Of a stretch of 64,000 bases of DNA, positions 13,133 through 25,451 are shown piece after piece. Below the pieces are notes generated by a model. It was given only the letters and a program-made list of their open reading frames with translations, did no database searches and was not told the origin of the DNA. The DNA comes from Urechis unicinctus (lineage: Eukaryota > Annelida > Polychaeta > Xenopneusta > Urechidae). The DNA lies in contig CM067356.1 in the NCBI GenBank assembly GCA_034190875.2, positions 62,383,154 to 62,447,153 on the forward strand, in the 5' to 3' direction. Positions within the stretch are counted from its first letter, which is position 1, and each line of letters opens with the position of its first letter. The position numbers and the translations under genes are program-made.

Positions 13133-15578
13133 ACGTGGTTTGATTGCTGCATGATCGTCTTGACCCAGCTGCTGCATGTAAACGTTTACCCATGGCTATC
13201 ACTTCAGAATTGGCCTAAAACCGCACCTACTCTGACCACTAGTAGCGAGGCCATTTCTATAGAATCTGGTTGCTTATCGGGAACATCAGACATAAAGATG
13301 CACGTTTGTCATCATCAAATACACATAGACGTTATAAAGCGCAACCCAATCGGAACATTGTTAGGTAAAGACTGTCTAAAGAATCAACATAGGTTGTCGC
13401 CATAATTTGTTGTAAGAAAAGTGTTATCAGTTTTAATGCGTACTCTCTAGCATTTCTGCAATCCAACCATTTTAATTTGATTTTAATTTTAATAACGGAA
13501 ACACTGGATCAATCTTTAGAATTAGGAAAGAATTTTCTGAAAAACAATTTTATCCGTCATTTTGTGACGTTTGTAATTGTGAAGATTTATTGACTATTTA
13601 GTCAGTATCATTTATGAAACGAGCTGATCAAATTGGCAAATATGATCCCTACAGACTCGACAATGTATTAATACAAATAACACAACCCTGGGGACCAAAC
13701 ACTGCTGTTTCTGTTGCCCAGTGGTCAATAGAAACAACCACGACTGCTCAAATGACCAAAATAAGTGCACATTCCGATCCGATAGCTGGTCGTTAAAATT
13801 TCAGGCAAACCTCTGCGGGACGACTGAGTGCTGTCGATTATTGTACACTGCTGATTTTACGGGATTGGATGCATATAGAAGTTTCTGTGTTCGTGGTGGT
13901 ATGCAGCACTCCTCGGCGTAGATACATGGCTTCTTCGTAACCATAAAAGGACTAGCTAAATATGCGGTTTACCGTTTTAGTCGGGTAAGTTTCTTTTGTA
14001 GCATTGAGTTACTTTATAAGAGTGCCTTGTCGAGGATCAGTCGTGATTTTAATCTATGGGAATGATACTTCTCATTATTTTGTTTAATAATTTCGGATTT
14101 TGCATGACCTATTCCACAGTTGGATCAAATATATTGCGCAAACAACATATACAATGCGTCGCTCAATCTCGTATAATGCAATCCAGGTGACAGATGATTA
14201 ACAAGCACGCGTGCAGTAGTTTAATGGAACTGCTGATAAATGAAAACTGACTCTTCCAAACAAAACGGATTACTCCTTGTAAAGTCGGATTAATAGTCCA
14301 GAAAACAACAGCAGGGAAGCAATTGGGTTTTTTTCTGTTATCAACTGATTGGTGAATCAGGAAATGTTTAGCATTCAATAAGAACGCAGCATTTACCAAT
14401 CTGTGGTACTTATAATAGCAGCTCAAGCTCATGTTTGTCTGGGTCGTAAGATGCCACTTGATTTAGTCTTTTGCCTTCTACCTATAAACGTGTAACTTGG
14501 TCGAACCAATAACTGTCAGTTGATTGGTCGTTCCATCTTACGCACTCGTCAGTAAGCCGCGTCTATAATTTCCGTCACGTCAATAGTACCGCCAATTGGC
14601 GACCCATTGTGATATAAAAGTGTGCGGTCATGACCAGCAATCGATGCGATCCGACATTTCCGCTCTATCATCCAACTTGATGCAAGCACACATATGTTAT
14701 ACAAGCGCGGCGTTGCAATGATAAGAACTACGCAAATATGATGCATGGGTAAATAATGTAGACAGTCGGTAATGACCCACAATTAACAACATTTATTTTT
14801 GACAGATTTTGCATTGTTAGTGCATTGATCATGCAATAATTATAACGGAATGTCATGATTATCTTGTGCAAAAGTTTTCATGAATTATTGGTCTTATACC
14901 AATTACAACAATAGATTCAGACCTCCATATAAATGCCCGCCCTCGATGTTTACCAGAAGTTTTGATAGGCGGACGCCCCAAAGCATACGTATGGTTGTTA
15001 GGTATAGAACCAACACGCACGAGATGCAATTGATTATTATAACATTTTAGGCGGCTGGGAGAGAATCGTGTAATTTGAATGGTATTCATCCGGATCGACT
15101 GCCATACTTTATTCCGCTATAACGAAGCAACGTGACATTTTCGGAATAAACCCATATTTTTTGTGGTACTGTAAAACACTTGATCCACTCGAGAACGCAT
15201 TAACCGGAACTGCCCTCTTTTCAAAGCAATTTGCGATCCATTTTAAGCGCTCAAGTTAAGTGTGAAAATCACCATTACAAGCTGACTTTGAGAAACAAGT
15301 TAATATTTGGTCCGAAAAGATCTCAAGCGTAAATATGGCACACTCGTACTAAAATGACAGATCATCCGCTATTATCACGGGTTTTACAAAAACTGTCGAT
15401 TAATATGAGGTTCGATCTATTGTTGTTCCTAAGTGCAAAAATAAATTGATTGTTGGAAAACCATCACAACAAATCCTAGCCCTGCACTTGACATTTAAAA
15501 TACTTCCTTGAAAAGTTCCTCGCAGTTACTTACATGCCGTCACCGTTGGTGATGTTATCAACCATATGCAACTTAATG

Positions 15579-15610
15579 AGCACGATAGTCATGTGACACG
15601 ATCGTAAAAA
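15579..15610. repeat. Box 3 in B1, first
   Basis: GCACGATAGTCATGTGACAC joins ATCG directly, so the segment between the two CACGAT words is about 9 bp shorter than in A. Confidence 0.6.
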
Positions 15611-16430
15611 ATGTGTGGTTATTTCGGGCTCATTGCGTCTATTATCTTTTTTACTGAATACACTAATATCTACATCAAAACATGTTTGGACTAATGAGAT
15701 CATGGTTAGATGATGTGCCTTTTGTAAGAAGAGATGATGGATATTGTCATAAAAGCTGATGTGTCGCTGCTGTCAAATGGTGATCGCTTCAGTATTGTTG
15801 CTTCACAATATTTTCGTATTTGCACCTTCTACAACAACTTCACTTAGGTATAAACTTTTAAAATCGGTACGCACAAAATACGCTTTGGAACTTAACTCCC
15901 ATCAAGCGCAGACATCGAGCAAGCAATTAATGAAAACGTACCATCTCTTTCTATGGTAGCGCTAATAAACAAACTGAAGTCACCGAAAAACGGGTCTAAG
16001 TCAGTTCCTAATGTGTCGCGGTCCCTAGGCTGGTTAATCAGTTAGATGCATGGATTATGATAGAGAGGGACATAATACACTTTGTACAATGAGCTATATC
16101 ACACGCTGATGCTCAAGGCAGAAAAGATGTGCTAGGTTTTGTATAGTATCGTTGCCTGTCTGGAAAGCATTTGCAATTTTCTAGTTCACTCCGTTAAACT
16201 AATGATGCATTTTAACAAGGCATGCAAGGCGATACCTGCTCAACTCGTGGCTGGGTACAATATGGTGCAATATTTACTGCCGAGGTCAGCGATCATTGTG
16301 AACGCTTGGTAGAGCTTCGTCTTTTGAAAGAGATATCGCAAGTGTGTGCAGTGGTCAATGGCTCGCTTTATCTCTCTCAACGTTATGGCACTCGGGTCTA
16401 GGAATCAGGGGACTAAAGGGCCTGATAAAT

Positions 16431-16492
16431 AAGGGCGAAAGGCAACCCGTAGACCAGGGGGCGCCTCCCTGCGTCTCTAGGAAGACAAGCAC
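16431..16492. repeat. Box 1, first copy in B1
   Basis: Carries GGGGGCGCCTCCC, a near-perfect dyad, followed by CTCTAGGAAGACAAGC in place of the CACAGGGAAGCC seen in the other sub-type. Confidence 0.7.
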
Positions 16493-17550
16493 TTTTAATA
16501 AGCGGCCGGTTCATTAATCAGTTAGGTGGCGCCCTTGTCTCCCGGTATTTGTGCAACGCGATTGGCTTGATTGTAGAGATCAATAACAAACAGTATCACA
16601 TGCGAAACAATTTTTCTTAATCTATCGAAAGCACATAAACCTCATTGTAGAAAATGAGCTGCCTCTCAGCGAATCCACTCCAGTCGAGCATCAATTGTCG
16701 CTGTGGCGTTGTAACTTTAAACGCCATTGCACTTTGCCTATGATGGTTCAGGGAAATAATAAAGGGGTAAATGGTTAGGTTATAATGAATATTTAGCGGT
16801 ATTATGCTGACATTGCTGCTTTTATTTATTGCCAATCGTATGCCACTGGCGTTTTGCCTTAAGAATCAAAATGTAGACGAAGGCAGATTTTCGAACCAAT
16901 ACTGTTGCAGTAAATTTGAGAGATCGGCGACCAAGTTCGTTTAGTATTGTAAACTAGCAATGTTTTCCTTTATTACTTGCACTTCAATACATCGGAATAT
17001 CCTAATCAGCAGCAGAGTTGTAATTTACCGACTTATAATACCTTAGTAAATCGTCGTGAAACGTCAATCTGGAGAAAATAGGATTTCAAAGCCGAAAGTA
17101 TACAGCCACAATCTTGTCGTTATGGTTATTCGCAAAGACACCTGGTTTGAATCACCAGGCATACCAGAATATGTTTGACAAGACAAATGCCATTACATTG
17201 TGGCTATAGCTTGTATTGCATCTTGTCAATAAATCATAGACTGAAAACCCGTTGATAAATGACCTCAACTTGAATAAATGTTACGCCGCATATTGATCAG
17301 ATGTACATTTTGTACATGACTTTATAATTTCGTCCATTACACATGGTCGATGTGTTGATGCGTGTATTTGATCAGACAGCCAATCGAGTGACCTGTGCTG
17401 CATATAATGGCTCTTAGTGTCCCTCTGCAAGACAGATCAATACGATCAGGTTTATCGAGCATTTAACTGAGAACGAAACATATCGGCATACTCATTGAGC
17501 CCTCGATTTAAGATGGTGTCGTTGCCGTCGGGATATTTGGAATGTACAAA

Positions 17551-17555
17551 CGGAT
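17551..17555. other. 1,112-bp deletion junction in B1
   Basis: CGGATAAGG in B1 joins sequence equivalent to B1' 56196-56197 (GA) and 57308-57309 (GA). Two bases are shared at the junction. The missing stretch is present in B1' and partly in C. Confidence 0.75.
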
Positions 17556-18888
17556 AAGGTTACATGCATCGATAACTCTCTGTGGATGACTCAAATCAAC
17601 CCCTTTTTGGTCGCGAAACAATTACGTAATGGTGTCATCTAAACGCATGTATACGTCTTCTTGTTCTAGTGGCAACTTTAATTTATCCCTTACCGTTTCA
17701 CTCCATCAAGGTGTGGTAAAAAAGACCGCCATATTGTTACGATATTACTACACCGTATGATATGTGGTTTGTTGACTTCGATGTTTATACAAAGCGAAAC
17801 AAACGTAAATATATGTTAAGTGTCGGCGTCTCTGGGCAAGCATAATATCATGTCTTGCCTCAGTAGGACGCTGCATAATATTTATGAGAAGTCGACCTCG
17901 AGGCATTATACGCAAAGAAGCAGTATGCAAGCCTTTGATGCATCAGAATATTGTTGGTACAGCTTATAAAATGTAAATTAGCAGATTCATAAGGTCATTA
18001 ACGTTCGGTTGTGTTTGATTAGTTTATTTACCCCATGCAGTTCTTTCTTTGATAACAAATTATTTATAAAAACGTACATATCTTCGATTTGTTCAAACAT
18101 ATGTACAATTCTCTATATCCTTTCAACGGCTAGTAAGGCATGTTTTAACCACAGTAGTAGGTCAGGACTTCATGCATGTCTGATGTCACTACAACTGTCC
18201 GACAGCAGGAGATCCAACATGACCTTTATTACAGCTTAACAATTATCACCTATAATTATCAGCAATTTAGAGAGAACAGATGGTAGCTAGAGATATTGCA
18301 CTATTGTGCGACAGGAAATTCTTAAAACCTCTGTCTATATCATTCATATCAACTAATAGAGACAACATGTCCTTAATTAAAACTTGGTAGGAGCTGTCAT
18401 TCAAGAGTTACGAAAAAAGTAAAGCAAGTAACAGGTCGTGTTTTGGCTATGCTGTAATTGAGGAAAAAAATATGATTAAGGACTAAGGGCATCTATTTTG
18501 GATGAGTTGCGAGCATCATTGTTATTAACGCACCTTTGTCGCAAAACATCAATTGATGCAAGGTAATTACTGAGTATAAATGACATCTACTCATTTTTAT
18601 CCAATTTGGCTATTAATTTTATGTCCGCTTTACTCATAACTAACGGCATTTTTTGCTTATCAAAATTGCAGTTGCCAGGTTAATTGCTTCGAGATAGAGA
18701 TGTGAACAAGCATCATATAGCAACCAAAGCGAGACTAATAAAGATAACGAGGCGGAAGTATTCGCCAAGTTGACAAGTTAGTGGTAGCACTGTTCACAGC
18801 ATAACTCATTGGAATAAGATGCGCAGTTGCTTACTGTTTCCAGATGAAGCTGTATCGTAGTAAAGCCATTTTCGCAAACAAAGAGCCA

Positions 18889-18989
18889 CGCGAACTTTCA
18901 CTGCCTTCCCGTTAAGTGTTAGAAATAACCTTCCAGAGTTCAATACCAGTTGTATCCTGAGGGTCGCGAATGAGTAAATAAAAACACCC
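18889..18989. repeat. Box 2 in B1
   Basis: CCACGCGAACTTTCACTGCC with a TTCCCGTTAAGTG core and a GTAAATAAAAAC end; its start is diverged from the TACGATCAACT form. Confidence 0.55.
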
Positions 18990-19789
18990 AATATGTTCCG
19001 CAGAATAACTGCTACCATGGCCGTGTTACCAAATACACCCGTATTGGATGTTACAGGCGCAACATTTTTTTAATCCGGTTGCGAAGTTATCCATTGAGAG
19101 ATTACATACAGGCCAAGGTTACGTTGTGACTCATTGATACCTAATTACACCTCATCGTAGTAGACACTTCCTTCTAGTCGCCAATGAGGACAGTTTGCTT
19201 TCAGATGGCTGCTTTGCGCGGCTCATTCAAGACCGCTGTTGATGACCAAAACGACTGGCTTATTGCAAACTCGGTAGCTATGTAATGTATCGCATCACCA
19301 TGCCTTATGTCTCATTTGCATGGCGATGCTGCCGTATTTTTTCTATGATCGAGCATCCGTAATAAAAGAGAGCATGAGAAAATGTAGAGCATGGCACGTT
19401 CCTCTGGGCGCATGCTAGAGGTAATTCCCACTACAAAACTTTATAAAACTTTGCTTTACTTCAGGATTTATCTTGACGTAATTGTGGGTGGTCAATTGTT
19501 GAAAACAGCGAGGAGATGAAGCGTTTAAATAAACATCGGATCAATATCTGCTATAGCCAGACATTCTATAGTTAGTGTTTAAGTAGATTACTTATTACTG
19601 ATTACGTCACCGAACGGGGATTACAAAACTGTATCCGCATGTTCTAGACCACATACAGTATGTTTAATTACGGCCACATGTAGCTTCTGCTGTCTGCATT
19701 TTTCGTATTGGACAACAACGGCGTATGAGATAATCGCATTACGACTGTTGATAATGCTGTCGACCAGACACTACGCGACCAGCAAAATA

Positions 19790-19820
19790 AGCAAGTAACT
19801 AGATAATCAACACGGTCGTA
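19790..19820. repeat. Box 3 in B1, second
   Basis: AGCAAAATAAGCAAGTAACT followed by AGATAATCAACACGGTCG; the GTGAC core is mutated to GTAAC. Confidence 0.55.
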
Positions 19821-20620
19821 AATATGTGATGCAATTGCCAACTGTCTGATGGTGATGGTTTCTACAATGTTCCTTCCGAGTATACCCGCATTTACGACAT
19901 CATAAGTTAGGACTGATGAGATCATGGTCTATAAGATGCTGCGTCTTTTGTATGCACTTGCGTCGTGAACTGCGCAGATAACCCTATAAGGAGATGATAT
20001 ATACGATCATAGACGCTAGTGTGTCATTGCTGACTGTCATGTGGTAATTGCTTGCATAAATGTGCCGCGCAATCTTAGCATATCACCTATAGTTAGTGTC
20101 TATTAGGTTTGTCAATATGAACATCGGTCCTCAATGAATGAGCCTAGGAAACAAGAAAACTGCTACTAGCGTAAAATTGTGCTGGCAATCAACGCAAGAG
20201 TGTCTCTATGATTGTGCAAGTAATCAGACCAAAGTCCTAAGAAACCGCGCCTTGAGGGGTTAAAACGAGTCCTTAGTGCGTCAGACTTCCATTGCTCATT
20301 AATCAGTAAATTGCATGTAGTGCGATATACAACGACGCATTTGCCTCTGGCGTTATAAATTAACACAATGTCGTGCGTCTAGGCAAATAAAGTTGTGCTG
20401 AGCTGCGTATTGAACGTAGAGTAGAGTTAATGTGCCATTTACAAATGCACTCAAGACAAGAGCGATTGTATTTGTGTAAAATCATGTCTTAGTCAACAAT
20501 CGTTGTGAATGCTGCATTTGACGGCTCTTTCTGTTGCACATGATATAGCAAGTGTGTTATATGGGACGTTGCTCTTTTAATTTCTCTGTACATTATTGTA
20601 CGCAGGTCAATGATAAATAG

Positions 20621-20690
20621 AAGTGACAGGCAACCCGCAGACCAGGAGGCGTCTCCCTGTGTCACAAGGAAGCCTGTCACAAGTCATACA
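20621..20690. repeat. Box 1, second copy in B1
   Basis: GGAGGCGTCTCCCTGTGTCA; one substitution (GCGTCT for GCGCCT) breaks the central palindrome. The 4,333-bp deletion of the second higher-order copy starts inside this box. Confidence 0.7.
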
Positions 20691-21035
20691 GTACATAGCT
20701 TCATTGATAGATACCCGGTTCATTGATCAGTCAGGTTCACCCGTTATCACTCTTTATTGGTATAACGCAATCTGAGAGATTGAAGAGGTCAATAACAAGC
20801 AGTACTACAATGTATACAAAAACATTCACTCAATTGATAACACATCAGCGTCTTTGTAGAAAATGAGTCACCTCATCAGCGATTCCTTGGCATCTATTTG
20901 TTGCTATCGTTTTGCCATTTGGGAAATGCAATCCAACCGAACTTTGCCTTTCACCGTTAAGAATATTTATATAGTGGTAGGTTGTTTTGTTAATTGCAAT
21001 TGATTAGCGACCTTGCCCTTTTTATCGTTTGCTGC

Positions 21036-21170
21036 TCTTAGATGATCGCATCAGTATGCCGTTTTTGTTGATTTGAATGCCGCACATTTGTCCAATACAG
21101 AAATTTAGAGAATGTTGAATTCACCTAGAACCATAGAGAAAAGGAAAAATAGCGGCTCAAAGATCTATGG
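21036..21170. other. B1/B2 junction spacer
   Basis: About 135 bp that I could not align confidently to either flank. To its left the sequence matches A around 7820-7840; from 21171 (GGATTATGATAACATTTCAG) it matches A from about 1755 onward. A stretch reading ACCATAGAGAAAA faintly resembles C near 36533. It marks a non-allelic join between two truncated monomers, either unequal recombination or end joining. In the second higher-order copy this join is gone because of the 4.3-kb deletion. Confidence 0.55.
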
Positions 21171-22326
21171 ATTATGATAACATTTCAGCCGGCTGGGGCA
21201 GAATCGTGTCATTTGAATGGTATTCATACTTTATGCCGCCCTAACGAAGAAACAAGATATTATCACGATATACCTATATTTGCTGTGACATTATAAAACA
21301 TTGGCCCACTTGATCCACTCAAGAACGCATCAACCGGAACAGCCCTAATTTACTTGTTTTCAAAGCAATTTACGATCCGTTTTATGCGCTCAAGTTAAAC
21401 GCATAACACCTGCACAAAAAAATTCTTCTGGTGTAATTGCAGAAACGATATAATACAAATCAAAATTTAAAACATGGCATTATCGCGGGGGTATAGAATA
21501 TATGATGAATGAGGTAGCGATAGTTCAAACTTGGCGAGTTATTTCATATGCAGTTAATATATTATCATCAGTGTCGCACGTGTCTAACGATCTCTAATGT
21601 GCAGCACAACACAAGCCAGGTTACACTATGAATGCGAGGTACAGTCGTAAGATATAGGCTACACGTATTTGAAATGTTGATTAAATCATTGAACTCATCC
21701 AAACACTAACGGATGATACATATTTATTGGTTGAATAAACAGGTACAATTGGGATGATGAAGTTTGGGACACTTTGCAATTGCGTCTCGAGTGACTCTTG
21801 GTTGTCAACACCTCGATGAAGCAGCAACAATCATCATAAAAACATGGATTTTATGTGGTAGCCATAGCACTTCGCCGTTAATGCGTCCCGATTGCGACAA
21901 TAAGCTACACCGAACCCCACCAAACTAACACGAAACTTTCTCTACAGAGCCACTGCGGCTACATACTTGCCCCTTTGCAGTGTTATAGGTCAATATAAGG
22001 CTAGTAAAACGTATCTTACGAATATTTGCATAGAGCAGTGAGAATTGTATTTTCTGTGTTATAGTCATCATTTGAAGATATAAGGCTAGTACACTCAAAC
22101 GTATCGTTTTACGAAGCGGTATTTATATGAGGTTCATAGAAATGTTGTTCCTAAGTGCAAACAAATCTCAAAAAAAGAAAATCAGTAAAATTGATATTAT
22201 GTTGGAGACCAAAACGACAAATTCTACCCTTTGACGTGGCATTTAAAATAATACCTCGCTAGTTCATCACAATTACTTACATTCCATGACTGTTGGTGGT
22301 GTCACCGACCATTAGTTACCTAATTA

Positions 22327-23359
22327 GCACGATAAGCATGTGACAAGGTGATGGGCACGATAAGCATGTGACAAGGTGATGGGCACGATAAGCATGTGAC
22401 AAGGTGATGGGCACGATAAGCATGTGACAAGGTGATGCACGATAAGCATGTGACAAGGTGATGGGCACGATAAGCATGTGACAAGGTGATGGGCACGATA
22501 AGCATGTGACAAGGTGATGCACGATAAGCATGTGACAAGGTGATGGACACGATAAGCATGTGACAAGGTGATGGGCACGATAAGCATGTGACAAGGTGAT
22601 GGGCACGATAAGCATGTGACAAGGTGATGGGCATGATAAGCATGTGACTAGGTGATGGGCACGATAAACATGTGACAAGGTGATGGGCACGATAAGCATG
22701 TGACAAGGTGATGGGCACGATAAGCATGTGACAAGGTGATGGGCACGATAAGCATGTGACAAGGTGATGGGCACGATAAGCATGTGACAAGGTGATGCAA
22801 GATAAGCATATGACAAGGTGATGCACGATAAGCATGTGACAAGGTGATGGGCACGATAAGCATGTGACAAGGTGATGGGCACGATAAGCATGTGACAAGG
22901 TGATGGGCACGATAAGCATGTGACTAGGTGATGGGCACGATAAACATGTGACAAGGTGATGGGCACGATAAGCATGTGACAAGGTGATGGGCACGATAAG
23001 CATGTGACAAGGTGATGGGCACGATAAGCATGTGACAAGGTGATGGGCACGATAAGCATGTGACAAGGTGATGGGCACGATAAGCATGTGACAAGGTGAT
23101 GGGCACGATAAGCATGTGACAAGGTGATGTACGATAAGCATGTGACAAGGTGATGGGCACGATAAGCATGTGACAAGGTGATGGGCACGATAAGCATGTG
23201 ACAAGGTGATGGGCACGATAAGCATGTGACAAGGTGATGGGCACGATAAGCATGTGACAAGGTGATGGGCACGATAAGCATGTGACAAGGTGATGGGCAC
23301 GATAAGCATGTGACAAGGTGATGGGCACAATAAGCATGTGACAAGGTGATGGGCACAAT
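22327..23359. repeat. 28-bp tandem satellite, about 37 copies
   Basis: Head-to-tail array whose unit contains GCACGATAAGCATGTGAC followed by AAGGTGATGG. I counted 37 units over about 1.03 kb. Most are 28 bp; several are 26 bp because the GG before GCACGAT is missing (for example at about 22436, 22516, 22796 and 22821). Two units carry AAACATG in place of AAGCATG, each preceded by a CTAGG variant, at 22646 and 22922, exactly 276 bp apart, which suggests a block of ten units was duplicated. The last unit has CACAATCG, keeping the right flank of the ancestral site. Because 28 is not a multiple of three, it yields long artefactual open frames on the minus strand. There are no spacers, so it is not a CRISPR array. 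Confidence 0.97.
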
Positions 23360-23609
23360 CGTCAAACGCTGATACTCTGGGCGGAAAAGATGGGCTAAGC
23401 TCTGTATGCTTTCGTTATAAGTTCGGATAGCCACTTTGCCGTTTTCTAGTTCACTCTATTAAACTACAGTTGCATTTGAGATGACACCTACCGTCCCATT
23501 AGTCGCTGGGTACAATATGGTGTAATATCTACTGCTTCTTCTTCTGTTGATAGAGATAGCGCAAGAGTGTGCAATGGATAATTGTTCGCTTTATCTGTCT
23601 CGACGTTAT

Positions 23610-23622
23610 GGCAGTCCCTCCA
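23610..23622. other. Deletion junction in B2 (about 1.8 kb)
   Basis: CGTTATGGCAGTCCCTCCAC crosses from sequence equivalent to A' about 41390 into sequence equivalent to A' about 43170. Confidence 0.65.
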
Positions 23623-25349
23623 CTCTTATTGTATATCCGCAGTAGTTGATTTATTCTTAGAAACAACCATAACTTCCACACGATATAACCTCAATTTGCC
23701 AGCCCATCCAATTACCCTTCCGACATGAACATCAAGGTGAGCATCAAATGACATCCACATTAAACCAGCAGCTGCATAGGTATTAAAAGTTCGCGTATTA
23801 TCATCTAATGTGCGTTCATTGATGACAAATTATTCATCAAAACGTACATTTGTTCACATTTGATAAAAACAGTCTTACCATTCATTGTATCCGTCCAATG
23901 ACCAGTAGAGGTAAGTGTTTACCGCAGCGGTACATCAATGATGTTGTAACTACAACCGTCTTACAGCAACAGACTGAATAACACTTTTACTGCAATAAAA
24001 CAATTACCACCTAAATCATCATTGTCTCCATTGTCATGTTCCATCATGAGCTGCATCGAACAACTTATTATTAACCTATATCCAGCATACACTATATCCG
24101 GCCAATATTCCACGCATGTATTCGTTCTTGTACCGTACTTCGAACAGCCTGACTACATTTCTTTGAGATTGAATGGTCAATGCTCCGCCAAGCTCTCCTC
24201 AAAAGAGGCGCGATAGTCTCTCTGATAGCAAAACATACAGAACTTTGCGGGAATATCATTTAATTATAATGGAATGCAATAGCATTCCTTATCGCGGAGG
24301 CGCGTTCGAAGCCATAAACACTGGGTACCAGCGTTCATTGTTATTTTTGTTGGTCGCTATAGTCAAATGATTGGATATAAAACACGCAAGAATTGCTTAT
24401 ATGAGCGTCTATGAGAGGTAGTAGGAACTTACTTAAACCCAATAGGCGGGCATTTAAACAAATAGATTTCCGTTTAGGCCTGCTATTTAGAGCTAAATAA
24501 CAAAATTAGCTTAGATTGCTTCGAGAACGCACACTTCAAATCCCATCAATACAAAAAGTTCCAGCTGTCTGACGATAAGTGATGGACTATGTGCGCCAGA
24601 TCTACAGCACCTTCTCATCGGCGTTTCATTTTCGGCTTGCTCATAAGCAAACACACTGAATCAAATCATGGAGCGTACAGTGTCAGTTCAATGTTCGTAT
24701 TTCGCGAAGCATGAGTTAATACAGTGCAATTATATTGCTATTTGTAGTATAAATGAGACTTACTTATTTTCATCGGTCTAACCGTGTAACGCATGAGAGC
24801 TGATTGAGGTGGGACAGAGATTTTGCACAATGATGCGACTGGAGAATCTCTAAACACGTCTACCAACATATTTTCAATCAAAATAACATGCGTTTAATTT
24901 TAAATAAGCAGGAGGTGTCTGTCATTTAGAGATAGTAAGCAATTAACATTTTTCTGTTTGGTATGCTCAAACTGAGAAAATAGTAAGATCCAGGGGTAAT
25001 GGTATATATTTTAGACGCGCTGCACATAATTAAGTAATTATTGTTCGTATTGTGAGCAAATTAATGGGCGCAATTTTATCCCCTTATTTTGTTCAATTAA
25101 CATCTTCTTCTTTAAAGTGGACTTGACTATCAATAGTATATACGCAATGCCATTCCAATATCTGCTCCTACATGTGGGCAAGTAGCAAATGGCTTCCATA
25201 GCGCGATAAATCAAGATAATGTGGCGAAATCATTTGCCAAGTTAACAAACCTGTGGTAAAACCTGTTCACAGCCAGATGCGCATCTGTTAAGTGTTTTAC
25301 TGATGTTTATGAAACTGCATTCAAGCGTCGCCATTTCAGGAATCCTTGT

Positions 25350-25451
25350 GCAACGATCAACTCTCACTGTCTTCCCATTCAGTGATATAAATAATCTTAC
25401 GGTGTACAATACCACTTTGCATCCTGAGTGTTCGTAGTGCGTAAATAAAAA
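25350..25451. repeat. Box 2 in B2, first
   Basis: CAACGATCAACTCTCACTG, TTCCCATTCAGTGATA and a GTAAATAAAAAC end. Full-length here but mostly deleted in B2'. Confidence 0.65.

Larger units (their letters stand above)
1..13342. repeat. Monomer A (near full length)
   Basis: This is the reference monomer for the window. Landmarks in order are: a conserved leader around GTCATTTTGTGACGTTTG (about 262); GTGATATAAAAGTGTGCGG (about 1206); box 3 at 2281; a second box 3 at 6796; box 2 at 5771; box 1 at 7439; a second box 2 at 10182; and three CACGTG sites at 12878, 12988 and 13127 near its right end. Short open frames exist (for example 3451-3729 and 7126-7440), but the latter is broken in the A' copy and none resembles a known protein. 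Compared with A' it lacks 798 bp at 2836-2839, 17 bp at 2462-2466, about 37 bp near 10230 and about 71 bp near 12155. No gene is supported. Confidence 0.8.
13343..21170. repeat. Monomer B1 (right-truncated)
   Basis: Starts with the same leader as A: the stretch 13715-13850 is about 90% identical to 430-560. It runs in parallel to A and A' with both box 3 sites (15579, 19790) and both box 1 sites (16431, 20621). Homology to A fades near 21035, equivalent to about 7840 of A, so the last five or so kilobases of the monomer are absent. The part from about 17700 to 18240 resembles A at about 10850-11340 rather than the collinear segment, so B1 is itself a mosaic of sub-repeats. It lacks 1,112 bp that B1' retains (junction about 17553). 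Short open frames are not shared with A and look like chance. Confidence 0.8.

Noticed and set aside
17141-17159. CCTGGT-TTGAATC-ACCAGG hairpin resembling a tRNA T-arm
   Set aside because: No acceptor, D or anticodon stems can be built around it, and the B1' partner lacks the left arm.
22327-23359. Possible CRISPR array (28-bp repeats)
   Set aside because: Repeats abut directly with no spacers, and there are no cas genes or other prokaryotic genes.
22316-23434. Long minus-strand open frame (372 codons) and overlapping ones, with a repeated peptide containing CHMLIVPITLSHAYRAHHLV
   Set aside because: It is the 28-bp satellite read three-frame-cyclically (84 nt = 28 residues). The frame exists only because the repeat unit lacks stops; unit-length variation shifts it freely, and all other box 3 sites lack it.
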